DNA from: Psychroflexus aurantiacus
Lineage (GTDB): Bacteria > Bacteroidota > Bacteroidia > Flavobacteriales > Flavobacteriaceae
Direction: 5' to 3'
Length of the DNA stretch: 64,000 bases
Assembly (NCBI RefSeq): GCF_010820555.1
Contig: NZ_JAAIKD010000003.1
Span: 1-64,000, forward strand
Positions 16,787 through 25,150 of the stretch are shown here, one piece after another; positions within the stretch are counted from its first letter, which is position 1; each line of letters begins with the position of its first letter. A model generated the notes under the pieces. It saw nothing but the letters and a program-made list of their open reading frames with translations. It did not search any database and had not been told where the DNA came from. Both the position numbers and the translations under genes were made by a program.

Positions 16787-17096
16787 GACACCGATCCCCT
16801 GCTTTCCTGGATCTGTATAAATTAGACAGGCAAGATTAAGCAGTTAAACAATGACACTTTGCATATGAAATTATAGGCAGATTGGAGTCCATAGGTTTCC
16901 AGGCCCGTGTCCTTTATATATAGGCTGGGCATGAAAATAAATCTATAAGTAAGTTTTTATTTATTGTTCATTTCCGACTTTTGGTTTTGGATTTATGCTA
17001 TATTTGATCAAAGCATTTTGCTAAATCTTAAAGATTTGGTCTATACCCACTGCAAATCGGTATTTGATTTGTAATTCATTGTAAAAACAAACTATA
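16787..17096. other. 310-bp intergenic region between prfC and the K+ channel gene
   Basis: No convincing ORF or RNA gene. It holds one good -7 element, TATATTTG (16999-17006), with candidate TTG/TTTTGG sequences 10-15 bp upstream. This would drive the channel gene with a leader of about 85-90 nt. I see no strong terminator after prfC. Confidence 0.5.
16999..17006 (+). promoter_or_regulatory. -7 element for the K+ channel gene
   Basis: TATATTTG, a perfect TAnnTTTG match, about 90 nt upstream of the TTG start at 17097. Confidence 0.45.
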
Positions 17097-18101
17097 TTGA
17101 ACTCATTTAGGCTAAAATTAATTGTAGCGCTTTCACTATTGGTTCTGGTATTTTTAACCGGGGTTTTTGGTTTTAGAATGATAATGGATTTAAACTGGAT
17201 AGATGCATTTTACATGACAGCTATCACCATTACAACGGTTGGCTACAGGGAAGTGGTTTTACCTTCAGATGAGGCAAAAATATTTATAACTATACTTATA
17301 CTCTCAAGTGTTGTTATCCTGGGGTTTGTAGTTTCAGTGCTGACTGAATATTTCATATCTTTCAGTTCTTTGAATGACTTAAAGCAAAAGCGGAAATTGA
17401 AAAAAATTCAAAAAATGGAAAATCATATTATTGTTTGTGGTTATGGAAGGAATGGTCAACAGGCAGCAAGTAAGCTTATGGAATTCCATAAAGATTTTTT
17501 GGTCATAGACAAGGACCAGGAGGTTTTAGAGAAGAGCGACCTTAGACCTGAACAGTACCTGGTTGGAAATGCAAATGATGACGATGTTTTACTCACAGCA
17601 GGGATTGAAAAAGCCAGTAATCTTATCACGGCTTTACCTGACGATGCTGATAATTTATTTGTTGTTTTAAGTGCCAGACAACTCAATAAAAACCTGAGAA
17701 TCATTTCCAGAGCTACAGAAGAAACAAGTTATAAAAAGCTAAAACTGGCTGGTGCAAATAATGTAATCTTACCGGATAAGATTGGAGGCCAGCACATGGC
17801 CTCTTTAATTGTTAGTCCGGATTTGCTGGAGTTTTGGGATAATTTAAGTTATGGTGACAGTAAAAGCGTTAACCTTGAACAAGTCTCTTTTGAGCAGCTC
17901 TTCGACCACGAAACACCATCAACAATCCTGGAACTGGATTTAAGACAAAAAACTGGGTGTACCATTATAGGCTTTAAGACTGCAGAGGGAGAATACATTG
18001 TCAACCCCAATCCTAATATTCATCTAACACCAAATTCAAAAATTATAGTGATCGGAAATTCTGATCAAATCAAGACTCTACAGGAAGTTTATTCAATATA
18101 G
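17097..18101 (+). CDS. two-TM potassium channel with RCK/TrkA-N domain
   Basis: A 334-residue ligand-gated K+ channel subunit. It has two transmembrane helices (about 6-27 and 61-88) flanking a pore loop with the filter TTVGYRE. A Rossmann RCK domain opens with NHIIVCGYGRNGQQAA (about 105-225), and a TrkA-C-like domain ends the protein. The usual filter is TVGYGD/E; Arg in place of the second Gly also occurs in related bacterial channels. The only start before TM1 is a TTG, since the first ATG lies after it. The 3' end overlaps the convergent CBS-like gene by 13 nt. It acts in the inner membrane; the gating ligand is unknown. Confidence 0.88.
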   Translation: MNSFRLKLIVALSLLVLVFLTGVFGFRMIMDLNWIDAFYMTAITITTVGYREVVLPSDEAKIFITILILSSVVILGFVVSVLTEYFISFSSLNDLKQKRKLKKIQKMENHIIVCGYGRNGQQAASKLMEFHKDFLVIDKDQEVLEKSDLRPEQYLVGNANDDDVLLTAGIEKASNLITALPDDADNLFVVLSARQLNKNLRIISRATEETSYKKLKLAGANNVILPDKIGGQHMASLIVSPDLLEFWDNLSYGDSKSVNLEQVSFEQLFDHETPSTILELDLRQKTGCTIIGFKTAEGEYIVNPNPNIHLTPNSKIIVIGNSDQIKTLQEVYSI

Positions 18102-19069
18102 CCTTTTTCACGCATCCAGTCATCGTTGAACATTTTCCCTACGTAACGGCTTCCATGATCGTGGAATAAGACCACCACCACATCATCTTTTTTGAAATGT
18201 TCTTTCAGCTGTAAAAGTCCTTTCACTGCGGCTCCGGCGGAGTTTCCTAAAAACATACCTTCTTCTTTAGCCAGCCTCTGTGTATACACCGCAGCATCCT
18301 TATCGGTAACTTTGGTAAAGCCGTCAATGCCATCGAACCTGACGTTTAAAGGCAGAATATCTTCTCCAATGCCTTCTGTGACATAAGAATAAATCTCATT
18401 TTCATCAAAAATACCCGTTTCATGGTATTTTTTGAATACGGAACCGTAGGTATCAATACCCCAGACTTTAATGTCCGGATTTTTCATTTTCAAATAACTG
18501 CTCACGCCTGAAATCGTTCCTCCTGTCCCTACTCCAACCACAAAATGCGTGATTTTACCATCGGTTTGTTCCCAAATCTCAGGGCCGGTAGTTTTGAAAT
18601 GCGCTTTACAGTTAGAAGGGTTATCGTATTGATTCACATACCAGGAATTTGGCGTTTCCTTGGCAAGCCGCGCAGAGGTTGAATAATAAGAACGCGGATC
18701 ATCTGGTGCAACATCTGTAGGACAGACATGGACTTCACAGCCCACAGCTCTTAAAATATCCATCTTTTCTTTACTTTGCTTATCACTCAGGACACAAACC
18801 ACTTTATAGCCTTTAACAATGGCCACCAAAGCCAGTCCCATCCCCGTATTTCCTGAAGTTCCCTCAATGATGGTTCCTCCGGGCTTCAAAGCTCCGCAGG
18901 CTTCAGCATCTTCAATCATTTGAAGAGCCATCCTGTCTTTTACAGAGTTCCCGGGGTTGAAGGTCTCATACTTGGCCAAAACCAAAGCATCGATATCTTC
19001 AACCATTTTATTCATTTTTACCAGTGGTGTTTTACCAATGGTTCCAAGGATATTTTCAGCGTAATCCAT
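18089..19069 (-). CDS. PLP-dependent cystathionine beta-synthase/cysteine synthase family enzyme
   Basis: A 326-residue fold type II PLP enzyme. The PLP lysine is in NPGNSVKDRM, the phosphate loop is GTGGT (VGVGTGGTISG) and the substrate loop is EGTSGNTGMGLA. The segment from SDKQSKEKMDILRAVG to NQYDNPSN resembles cystathionine beta-synthase more than CysK/CysM, but the haem and CBS regulatory domains are absent. Likely roles are making cystathionine from serine and homocysteine, or cysteine synthesis. metK lies 3.3 kb away, but operon evidence is lacking. A perfect TATATTTG element (19088-19095) precedes it. Confidence 0.85.
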   Translation of the reverse strand: MDYAENILGTIGKTPLVKMNKMVEDIDALVLAKYETFNPGNSVKDRMALQMIEDAEACGALKPGGTIIEGTSGNTGMGLALVAIVKGYKVVCVLSDKQSKEKMDILRAVGCEVHVCPTDVAPDDPRSYYSTSARLAKETPNSWYVNQYDNPSNCKAHFKTTGPEIWEQTDGKITHFVVGVGTGGTISGVSSYLKMKNPDIKVWGIDTYGSVFKKYHETGIFDENEIYSYVTEGIGEDILPLNVRFDGIDGFTKVTDKDAAVYTQRLAKEEGMFLGNSAGAAVKGLLQLKEHFKKDDVVVVLFHDHGSRYVGKMFNDDWMREKGYIE

Positions 19070-19087
19070 AATCTTTATTTAGTTGCG

Positions 19088-19095
19088 CAAATATA
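19088..19095 (-). promoter_or_regulatory. -7 element for the CBS-like gene
   Basis: The minus strand reads TATATTTG, a perfect TAnnTTTG match, 19 nt before the ATG at 19069. Confidence 0.5.
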
Positions 19096-19150
19096 AAAAA
19101 GTAATAATCAAATAGTGAATTTTCAGCTTTAGACTAATTCCAATCTAGCG

Positions 19151-20386
19151 TTATTCAAACTTCATGGCTTTCACCGGAGAAATTTTAGTAATGATGACCG
19201 AGGGAACTAACAGCATCAAGACACATAAGAGCAAAGTACCTATGTTAATGACCAAAATATAATCCAGGCTGAGGTAAATCGGAGCCTGAGAGACGTAATA
19301 GGTTTCAGGATTAAGTGGTATTACTTTCAAATATTTCTGAATCAGTAACAAGGAGAGTCCGATGAGATTCCCCCAAAACAAGCCTTTGAAAATCAAAAAG
19401 CCGGCATTGTACAGAAAAATTTTTCGGATAGACCAGTCTGAAGAGCCCAGGGCTTTTAAAATTCCTATCATCTGGGTACGTTCCAGAATCAACACCAGCA
19501 AAGCCGTAACCATATTGATACCTGCTACCAAAATCATAATACCAATGATGAGTATAATATTGAAATCGAACATTTTCAACCATTCAAAAATGGAGGGATA
19601 GAGTTCGATGATGGTGCTGGCATTCAGAAAGGAATCCACTTCCTGATACACTTTATAGCCCACCTCCTGAATCTGTGAAAAGTCTTCTACAAACAATTCA
19701 AACTGACCGATTTGATCGTCTTCCCAGTTGTTTAATCTTTGAATTTGTCTCAAATCGGCAATCACATAGGTTTCATCGAATTCCTTGAATCCCGAATCGA
19801 AGATTCCTGAAATCGTGAGGCCTACCGACCTTGGAAGACGATCCTGGTTTTCTCTTACAAAGTAAACGATGAGCTTGTCACCAACCTGAAAGCCCAGGCG
19901 ACTGGCCAGGTAGTCTGAAATCAGCACTTCTTTGCTAATCTTGTCATCAAAAACCGGTAGCTGACCTTTAACCAGGTATTCTTCCAAATACTTCCAGCGG
20001 TAGTCCTCTCCTACCCCTTTTACGACAATGCCTTCAAAATCGGTTTCGGTTCTGATGATACCGTACTTGGTAGCTACCTTTTGTATGTGCTCTATTTCGG
20101 GAACTGCAGTAAATTCAGGATAAAAGTCCTGCCGGGTAGAGATAGGATTTTGAGTGACGTTGGACTGGTTGTTGGAAAAATTATTGATAACCATATGACC
20201 ATTGAAAGCCGCGATCTTTTCCCGAATCTTGTTTTGAAGTCCAAAGCCGGTACTAATCGCCACAAACATCATGATAATCCCAATGGCTATCGCGGAAACA
20301 GCAATTTTAATTATCGGAGCCGATATGTTACTTTTATGATCGGTTTTAGTAACGAGGCGTTTAGAAATAAAATATTCAAAATTCAA
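19151..20386 (-). CDS. LolC/LolE-type ABC transporter permease (FtsX fold)
   Basis: A 411-residue inner-membrane permease. TM1 is near residues 25-48, followed by a large periplasmic MacB-like domain (about 50-270). Three C-terminal TM helices (about 280-310, 325-350 and 375-400) form the FtsX domain, with the LVLILERTQMIGILKALG coupling motif. Orthologues in Bacteroidota begin MNxEYFIxKRL, which fixes the start at a TTG codon; a TAG lies three codons upstream. It is probably part of a lipoprotein-release (Lol) or related exporter, but no ATPase gene is adjacent. The divergent muramidase-like gene starts only 8 bp away. Confidence 0.85.
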   Translation of the reverse strand: MNFEYFISKRLVTKTDHKSNISAPIIKIAVSAIAIGIIMMFVAISTGFGLQNKIREKIAAFNGHMVINNFSNNQSNVTQNPISTRQDFYPEFTAVPEIEHIQKVATKYGIIRTETDFEGIVVKGVGEDYRWKYLEEYLVKGQLPVFDDKISKEVLISDYLASRLGFQVGDKLIVYFVRENQDRLPRSVGLTISGIFDSGFKEFDETYVIADLRQIQRLNNWEDDQIGQFELFVEDFSQIQEVGYKVYQEVDSFLNASTIIELYPSIFEWLKMFDFNIILIIGIMILVAGINMVTALLVLILERTQMIGILKALGSSDWSIRKIFLYNAGFLIFKGLFWGNLIGLSLLLIQKYLKVIPLNPETYYVSQAPIYLSLDYILVINIGTLLLCVLMLLVPSVIITKISPVKAMKFE

Positions 20387-20394
20387 GTTGAGCT

Positions 20395-21594
20395 ATGGTT
20401 TTAAAGAGATTCAAAAATACAGTTTATTTTATTCTTTTGGCATGTATTTCTTGCACGGCACAGGAGTCTAAAACGAAAGCCTTTAGCAGCCTTGGTGTCG
20501 CAGCCAATCGGACGGAAGCTTATCTGGATTTACTTCAGGATAAAAAAGTGGGTGTGGTAGGCAATCAGACCTCAGTGATATTTACTTCTGAACTGGAATA
20601 CGTTCACCTGGTCGATTCACTTTTGAACAGAAAAATCAACATCAAAAAGGTTTTTGCTCCGGAACATGGATTTCGTGGTACTGCCGATGCAGGCGAACTC
20701 ATCAAAGACGGCATAGATTCCAAAACAGGCATTCCTGTCATTTCATTGTATGGAAGTCAGAAGAAACCCAATCCGGAGCATCTGGATGATATCGACATCA
20801 TGGTCTTTGACATTCAGGATGTGGGGGCACGCTTTTATACCTATATTTCTACTTTACATTACATCATGGAAGCCTGCGCCGAGCAGGGTATTCCGCTGCT
20901 CGTCCTGGATCGGCCAAACCCAAACGGACATTATATAGACGGGCCGGTTTTGGAAGATGAGTTTAAAAGTTTTGTAGGCATGCACCCTGTACCGGTGGTT
21001 CATGGACTGACCATTGCTGAATATGCTCAGATGATCAATGGCGAACACTGGCTCAATAACGGCATTTCCTGTGAATTGAAAATTGTAGAATTGGCGGAAT
21101 ATTCACCGTCTATGGCTTATGATTTGCCTATCAAGCCTTCGCCAAATCTACCCAATGCCAAATCCATCAACCTGTATCCTAGCTTATGTTTTTTTGAAGG
21201 GACCAATGTAAATGCCGGTCGGGGGACGTCCATGCAGTTTCAGGTCTTTGGCTCTCCATTCCTGGATCCTTTGGTTTTTGATTTTGAATATGTCCCCGAA
21301 TCCGCCCCTGGCGCCAAATACCCTAAACATGAAAATGAACTCTGTTTTGGCAGAAACCTTCAAAATCACAGCGATCTCGATTATTTAAATTTGGAATGGC
21401 TGCTTCAGGCGTATCATCATACCCAGGACCAGGCCTCATTTTTCAATGGTTTTTTTAATAAACTGGCAGGAAATGCAAGCCTGCAGGAGCAAATTCAGCA
21501 GGGAAAAACAGCAGGAGAAATAAGAGCGGGCTGGCAAACTGACCTGGAAGCCTACAAAGTCAAAATCCAGCCGTATTTGATGTATGAGAGATAG
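20395..21594 (+). CDS. namZ: DUF1343 family protein, NamZ-like exo-beta-N-acetylmuramidase
   Basis: A 399-residue secreted protein of the DUF1343 family. Its characterised member NamZ (GH171) removes MurNAc from the non-reducing end of peptidoglycan fragments. Family motifs are clear: VGVVGNQTSV, FAPEHGFRGTADAGE, DIDIMVFDIQDVGARFYTYIST, LDRPNPNG and NLYPSLCFFEGTNVNAGRGT. An N-terminal signal sequence has two Cys near residues 18-21, so it may be a lipoprotein in the periplasm. murQ, which acts later in MurNAc recycling, is in this window at 34.4 kb. The ATG is 8 bp from the divergent permease start, so its promoter must lie inside the neighbouring gene. Confidence 0.85.
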   Translation: MVLKRFKNTVYFILLACISCTAQESKTKAFSSLGVAANRTEAYLDLLQDKKVGVVGNQTSVIFTSELEYVHLVDSLLNRKINIKKVFAPEHGFRGTADAGELIKDGIDSKTGIPVISLYGSQKKPNPEHLDDIDIMVFDIQDVGARFYTYISTLHYIMEACAEQGIPLLVLDRPNPNGHYIDGPVLEDEFKSFVGMHPVPVVHGLTIAEYAQMINGEHWLNNGISCELKIVELAEYSPSMAYDLPIKPSPNLPNAKSINLYPSLCFFEGTNVNAGRGTSMQFQVFGSPFLDPLVFDFEYVPESAPGAKYPKHENELCFGRNLQNHSDLDYLNLEWLLQAYHHTQDQASFFNGFFNKLAGNASLQEQIQQGKTAGEIRAGWQTDLEAYKVKIQPYLMYER

Positions 21595-21606
21595 TTTCAG
21601 TAAACA

Positions 21607-21630
21607 GGTTGACTGGTTGACTGGTTGACT
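21607..21630. repeat. three perfect tandem copies of GGTTGACT
   Basis: An 8-bp unit repeated three times without change, just after the muramidase-like gene. The last copy also forms an inverted repeat, GGTTGA / TCAACC, with the following bases (to about 21643). It could be a weak terminator or a slippage-prone microrepeat. Confidence 0.6.
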
Positions 21631-21723
21631 AATTAATTCAACCCTAGAAAAATAAGAAATAATCAATTAATACATTAACCAAAACGGTCAAGGCTATTTA
21701 GGGAAGATCACTCACACTAAAAC

Positions 21724-22146
21724 CTACTTCAAAACCTTCCCATTCAGCTCCACCTGGTACTGAATATCCACGGTCTGGTCCAGCATCTTGGAAACCGAAC
21801 AGTACTTCTCGAAAGACAACTGAGCCGCACGCTGGGCTTTGTTGGCTGGGATATCGCCTTTGAGTTTCACCAGTAATTTAATGGTATGGAAAACTTTGGG
21901 ATCGGTGTCCTTTCTAAAACCTTCCACCTCTACATCCAAATCCTCGATCTCCAGGTTTTGTTTTTTTAGAATATGCACAATATCGATGCTGCTGCAGCCC
22001 GCGGTTCCCATCAAAATCAACTCCATGGGGCTGGGTGCCTGGGGATTGGGAGCCGATGAATTGTAAAGTTCAATCTTGTGACCTAAGCTGTTTTCAGCTT
22101 CAAAATGCACATCACTTTGCTTTTTTTTATGTAAACTAATTTTCAT
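21724..22146 (-). CDS. OsmC/Ohr family peroxidase
   Basis: A 140-residue OsmC-family thiol peroxidase. The two redox Cys are in the expected places: MGTAGCSSID (about residue 50) and FEKYCSVSKM (about residue 115). The YhfA-like form of OsmC is suggested by the SPMELILMGTAGC and EGFRKDTDPKVFH motifs. It would detoxify organic hydroperoxides, probably with dihydrolipoyl or small-thiol reductants. It is cytoplasmic. The gene stands alone, divergent from metK. Confidence 0.88.
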   Translation of the reverse strand: MKISLHKKKQSDVHFEAENSLGHKIELYNSSAPNPQAPSPMELILMGTAGCSSIDIVHILKKQNLEIEDLDVEVEGFRKDTDPKVFHTIKLLVKLKGDIPANKAQRAAQLSFEKYCSVSKMLDQTVDIQYQVELNGKVLK

Positions 22147-22233
22147 GATAGTCTGTTTTCTACAAAAAAAAGCAATCTAATTGGTAACTCTGCTAAAAAT
22201 AACTTAATACAATTTAGAATGCTTCAAATTTAT

Positions 22234-22241
22234 TATGTTTG
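22234..22241 (+). promoter_or_regulatory. -7 element for the metK leader
   Basis: TATGTTTG, a perfect TAnnTTTG match. The predicted transcription start falls at about 22245-22247, the first bases of the SAM-II-like aptamer, leaving a leader of about 110 nt before metK. Confidence 0.55.
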
Positions 22242-22243
22242 CA

Positions 22244-22336
22244 CCGAGGAAGGATTTGACTGATTGCAACCTCTTTTTTAAAATGCTAAAGCAGTTTTCT
22301 TGAGACCGTAGTCATAGTATATCCTTCCCTCGACTA
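22244..22336 (+). promoter_or_regulatory. SAM-II-like riboswitch in the metK leader
   Basis: P1 is GAGG (22246-22249) with CCTC (22270-22273). Its loop reads GATTTGAC-TGATTGCAA, close to the SAM-II core (GAUUU, then UUGCAA). After a U/A-rich linker comes GCTAAAG (22285-22291), matching the SAM-II GCUAAA element. CAGTT (22292-22296) can pair with loop bases GACTG (22258-22262) to give the class-defining pseudoknot. Downstream, TCCTTCCCTC (22322-22331) can pair with GAGGAAGGA (22246-22254), an alternative helix that would break P1. TAGTC/GACTA (22309-22313 and 22332-22336) could form a competing hairpin. There is no T-run, so translational control or RNA processing is likelier than termination. 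The call is by eye. Confidence 0.68.
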
Positions 22337-22355
22337 TAACCTTAAACCTTATTTT

Positions 22356-23606
22356 ATGTCATATTTATTTACTTCAGAGAGTGTTTCTGAAGGACATCCA
22401 GATAAAATCGCCGACCAGATCAGCGATGCTTTACTAGATTCTTTTTTAGCTTTCGATTCCTCGTCCAAAGTGGCCTGCGAAACTCTGGTCACCACAGGAC
22501 AAGTGGTTTTGGCAGGAGAAGTAAGAAGCAATACCTACCTGGATGTACAGCAAATTGCCAGAGATGTAATCAACGATATTGGGTATACCAAAGGGGCGTA
22601 TCAGTTTTCAGGGGATTCCTGTGGGGTCATTTCTTTGATTCACGAGCAGTCCCAGGATATATACCAGGGGGTTGACAAGGAGTCTAAAGAAAACCAGGGC
22701 GCCGGTGACCAGGGAATGATGTTTGGCTATGCGACCAAGGAAACCGAAAACTACATGCCTTTGGCACTGGATATTTCTCATAAGCTGCTTATAGAGCTGG
22801 CCAAACTCCGCCGAGTTGGCGACGAGATTTCTTATCTAAGACCAGATGCCAAGGCGCAGGTCACTATCGAATATTCTGATGATAATGTGCCCCAGCGTAT
22901 CGATACCATCGTGGTTTCCACGCAGCATGACGAATTTGATGAAGATGAGACCATGCTTAAGAAAATTGCCGACGACATCAAATCCATCCTGATTCCAAGA
23001 GTCAAAGCTTTGTTTGATGAGGATACCCAGGCTCTGTTTGATGACGATATCACCTACCACATCAACCCCACAGGGAAATTTGTGATTGGCGGACCTCATG
23101 GCGATGCCGGTCTTACAGGCAGAAAAATCATCGTGGATACCTACGGCGGGAAAGGAGCGCACGGTGGCGGCGCATTTTCCGGGAAAGATCCCAGCAAAGT
23201 GGACAGGTCTGCGGCTTATGCGGCCAGACACGTTGCCAAAAATATGGTAGCTGCCGGTATTGCCGACGAAGTGCTTGTCCAGGTCTCTTATGCCATCGGC
23301 GTAAGTGAACCCACCTCTATTTTGGTGAACACAACCAATAAACACATCGACCTCAGCGATGGTGAAATTGCCAAGAAAATCAGACAGATTTTTGACATGC
23401 GCCCGGGAATGATCGAGGAGCGTCTTAAACTCCGCAACCCGATCTATCGCGAAACGGCGGCTTATGGTCACATGGGTAAAGAACCCAGAGTCGTCACCAA
23501 AATCTTTCGCTCAGATTATTCCGGTGAAGTCAAACATCAGGTCGAGTTATTCACCTGGGAAAAACTGGATTACGTCGATAAACTGAAACAGGCTTTCGAC
23601 TTATAA
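22356..23606 (+). CDS. metK: S-adenosylmethionine synthetase
   Basis: A 416-residue methionine adenosyltransferase that makes SAM from ATP and methionine. Visible motifs are [20 protein letters not shown] (methionine/ATP site), the [12 protein letters not shown] hexapeptide region, the [20 protein letters not shown] loop, and the phosphate-binding [16 protein letters not shown] motif. The length is slightly above the usual 380-400, from small insertions around residues 100-115 and 190-220. It is preceded by a 110-nt leader containing a SAM-II-like riboswitch, so it is probably feedback-controlled by its own product. It is monocistronic, with a 289-bp gap and a strong hairpin downstream. Confidence 0.97.
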   Translation: MSYLFTSESVSEGHPDKIADQISDALLDSFLAFDSSSKVACETLVTTGQVVLAGEVRSNTYLDVQQIARDVINDIGYTKGAYQFSGDSCGVISLIHEQSQDIYQGVDKESKENQGAGDQGMMFGYATKETENYMPLALDISHKLLIELAKLRRVGDEISYLRPDAKAQVTIEYSDDNVPQRIDTIVVSTQHDEFDEDETMLKKIADDIKSILIPRVKALFDEDTQALFDDDITYHINPTGKFVIGGPHGDAGLTGRKIIVDTYGGKGAHGGGAFSGKDPSKVDRSAAYAARHVAKNMVAAGIADEVLVQVSYAIGVSEPTSILVNTTNKHIDLSDGEIAKKIRQIFDMRPGMIEERLKLRNPIYRETAAYGHMGKEPRVVTKIFRSDYSGEVKHQVELFTWEKLDYVDKLKQAFDL

Positions 23607-23697
23607 ATCGTTTATTCTGAATTTGTATCGAGTAAGCTTAAACACTTCACGATATTCAACTTTGAAGCTAATATTAATTTAAATTCAGCGTCCAGGC

Positions 23698-23734
23698 TTG
23701 TAAACTTGTCCCAAAGCACGGGACAAGTTTACAA
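23698..23734. other. perfect 15-bp inverted repeat downstream of metK
   Basis: TTGTAAACTTGTCCC (23698-23712), loop AAAGCAC, then GGGACAAGTTTACAA (23720-23734). GC/GC pairs extend the stem past one bulged A. There is no T-tract on either side, so it is not a classical terminator. It lies in the 289-bp gap between metK and the GT9 gene, where I see nothing else. It could be an mRNA-end stabiliser, a regulator site, or one copy of a dispersed repetitive element. Confidence 0.75.
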
Positions 23735-23895
23735 AGCTCAGCACGTGTTACAGTGATGTCCGTCTTTGGATGGTGACTAATTTTAGACGCATCGCTTTTA
23801 AGATGTCAGGGGGAAGATTAAAGAATTGGCCTAAAACCAGATTACAACTTATAGATCACCGTAAACTTCAAAGGTCTTAAGATGAGTTTTAAAAC

Positions 23896-24951
23896 TCAAA
23901 TTAAAGGGGTCGAAAAGTTCAGCTTTTCTGTAGAGGTCCTCAGGATTTGGCAAATGTCTTCTGCGCTTTTCTGGTTGGTATCAATCCCTAAACAGGCCAG
24001 GTTATAAGGTTCGTACATCGCTTTTGCGGTAACATTAAACAAACCAATGGTTGGTGTGTTTGTCGCTGCAGCCAGATGCATGATCCCGCAATCTCCGGTA
24101 GTGAAAAGCGACGTCTGAGAGATAAACGATGCCAGTTCTCTGATGTTCTTACTGTAAAAGGCCGGGATTTTAAAGTCTAAAGAGGACACATTTTCTACCG
24201 GTAACGCTTCAATGATGTTATGGTCGGGATACTCTTTTTTTAAGGCCAGATAAAGATGATTCCACCATACTTTTGAAAAGCATTTTTTACCTGTTGCAAA
24301 AGTGTACAGGCAAATCGTGGGTTTATTTAAATCAGCATAGGTCGCCAACAATTGTTTTCCTAGATCTAATTCTTCATCTGTCAATTTAATTTCTAAATCA
24401 GGTAGGGGATTTTCTGTAAGGGATTGCTTCAGAAAGTAACGCAAACTATAAATGGGGTATTTGGAAATATGGGCTACATCTGCTGCTTCGAAAAGATTCA
24501 ACTCCCGTTCATAACCAAAGAATTTATAATCCGCTCTCGCCACTTTAGTCGAAAGACGACCGGAGGATGAAGAGGCTTCCGCATTGATCACCAGATCATA
24601 GCTGTGCTGTCTCAAACTAAACCACGAGATCAAATAACGACCCAGTTCTTTAAAGTGCTGTTTAGGTAAACTGATGATCTTATCGATATACTCATAGTTT
24701 TCAAAAAGAACTTTCCCCAGATTACCTTTGAGGAATAAATCGATTTTTGCCTCGGGAAATTGCTGATGCACTTCTTTTATCAAGGGCATAATAAGCAATT
24801 GATTGCCAAGCCGATGGTTGGGACGTGTGATTAAAATACGCCTTATCTCATCCGGATTGATTAGGCTAATGCTTTGCTGTTTGAGTAGTTTTTTGGTTAT
24901 CGATTTGGTTGCTTGTTTTCGAACAACATTAATCCTTTTTTTAAAATTCAA
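23896..24951 (-). CDS. glycosyltransferase family 9 (heptosyltransferase-like)
   Basis: A 351-residue GT-B fold enzyme related to LPS heptosyltransferases. The N-terminal Rossmann domain carries RRILITRPNHRLGNQLLIMPLI (acceptor side; positions about 37-58). The C-terminal donor domain has CLYTFATGKKCFSKVWW and the hallmark LFTTGDCGIMHLAAATNTPTIGLFN. It probably adds a sugar to lipopolysaccharide core or another envelope glycan at the inner face of the cytoplasmic membrane. It is isolated from other LPS genes; kdsB in this window is 38 kb away. The sugar specificity is unknown. Confidence 0.85.
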   Translation of the reverse strand: MNFKKRINVVRKQATKSITKKLLKQQSISLINPDEIRRILITRPNHRLGNQLLIMPLIKEVHQQFPEAKIDLFLKGNLGKVLFENYEYIDKIISLPKQHFKELGRYLISWFSLRQHSYDLVINAEASSSSGRLSTKVARADYKFFGYERELNLFEAADVAHISKYPIYSLRYFLKQSLTENPLPDLEIKLTDEELDLGKQLLATYADLNKPTICLYTFATGKKCFSKVWWNHLYLALKKEYPDHNIIEALPVENVSSLDFKIPAFYSKNIRELASFISQTSLFTTGDCGIMHLAAATNTPTIGLFNVTAKAMYEPYNLACLGIDTNQKSAEDICQILRTSTEKLNFSTPLI

Positions 24952-25150
24952 GACGTACCAAATTAGATTATTTTTTAGGGAACAATATTAGCAAATAATA
25001 AAATTTATTTGTTACAGATTTTAAAGTATCTTATAAATCAAAATAAAATCAACTGTAAAGCATCCTTACACCTGTTAAATAAATTCTTCTCTAAATCATT
25101 TTATTTGTAGAAGCCTTTTGCATCACCTAACTTTACTCAAAAATAAACCC

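Noticed and set aside
22246-22331. SAM-I type riboswitch before metK, suggested by an outer GAGGAAGGA/TCCTTCCCTC stem
   Set aside because: The SAM-I kink-turn and four-way junction sequences are missing. The inner sequence order fits SAM-II better, so the outer pairing is kept only as a possible alternative fold.
22836-23471. A 211-codon open frame antisense to metK
   Set aside because: metK is certain on the plus strand. The antisense translation has no recognisable domain and no start context.
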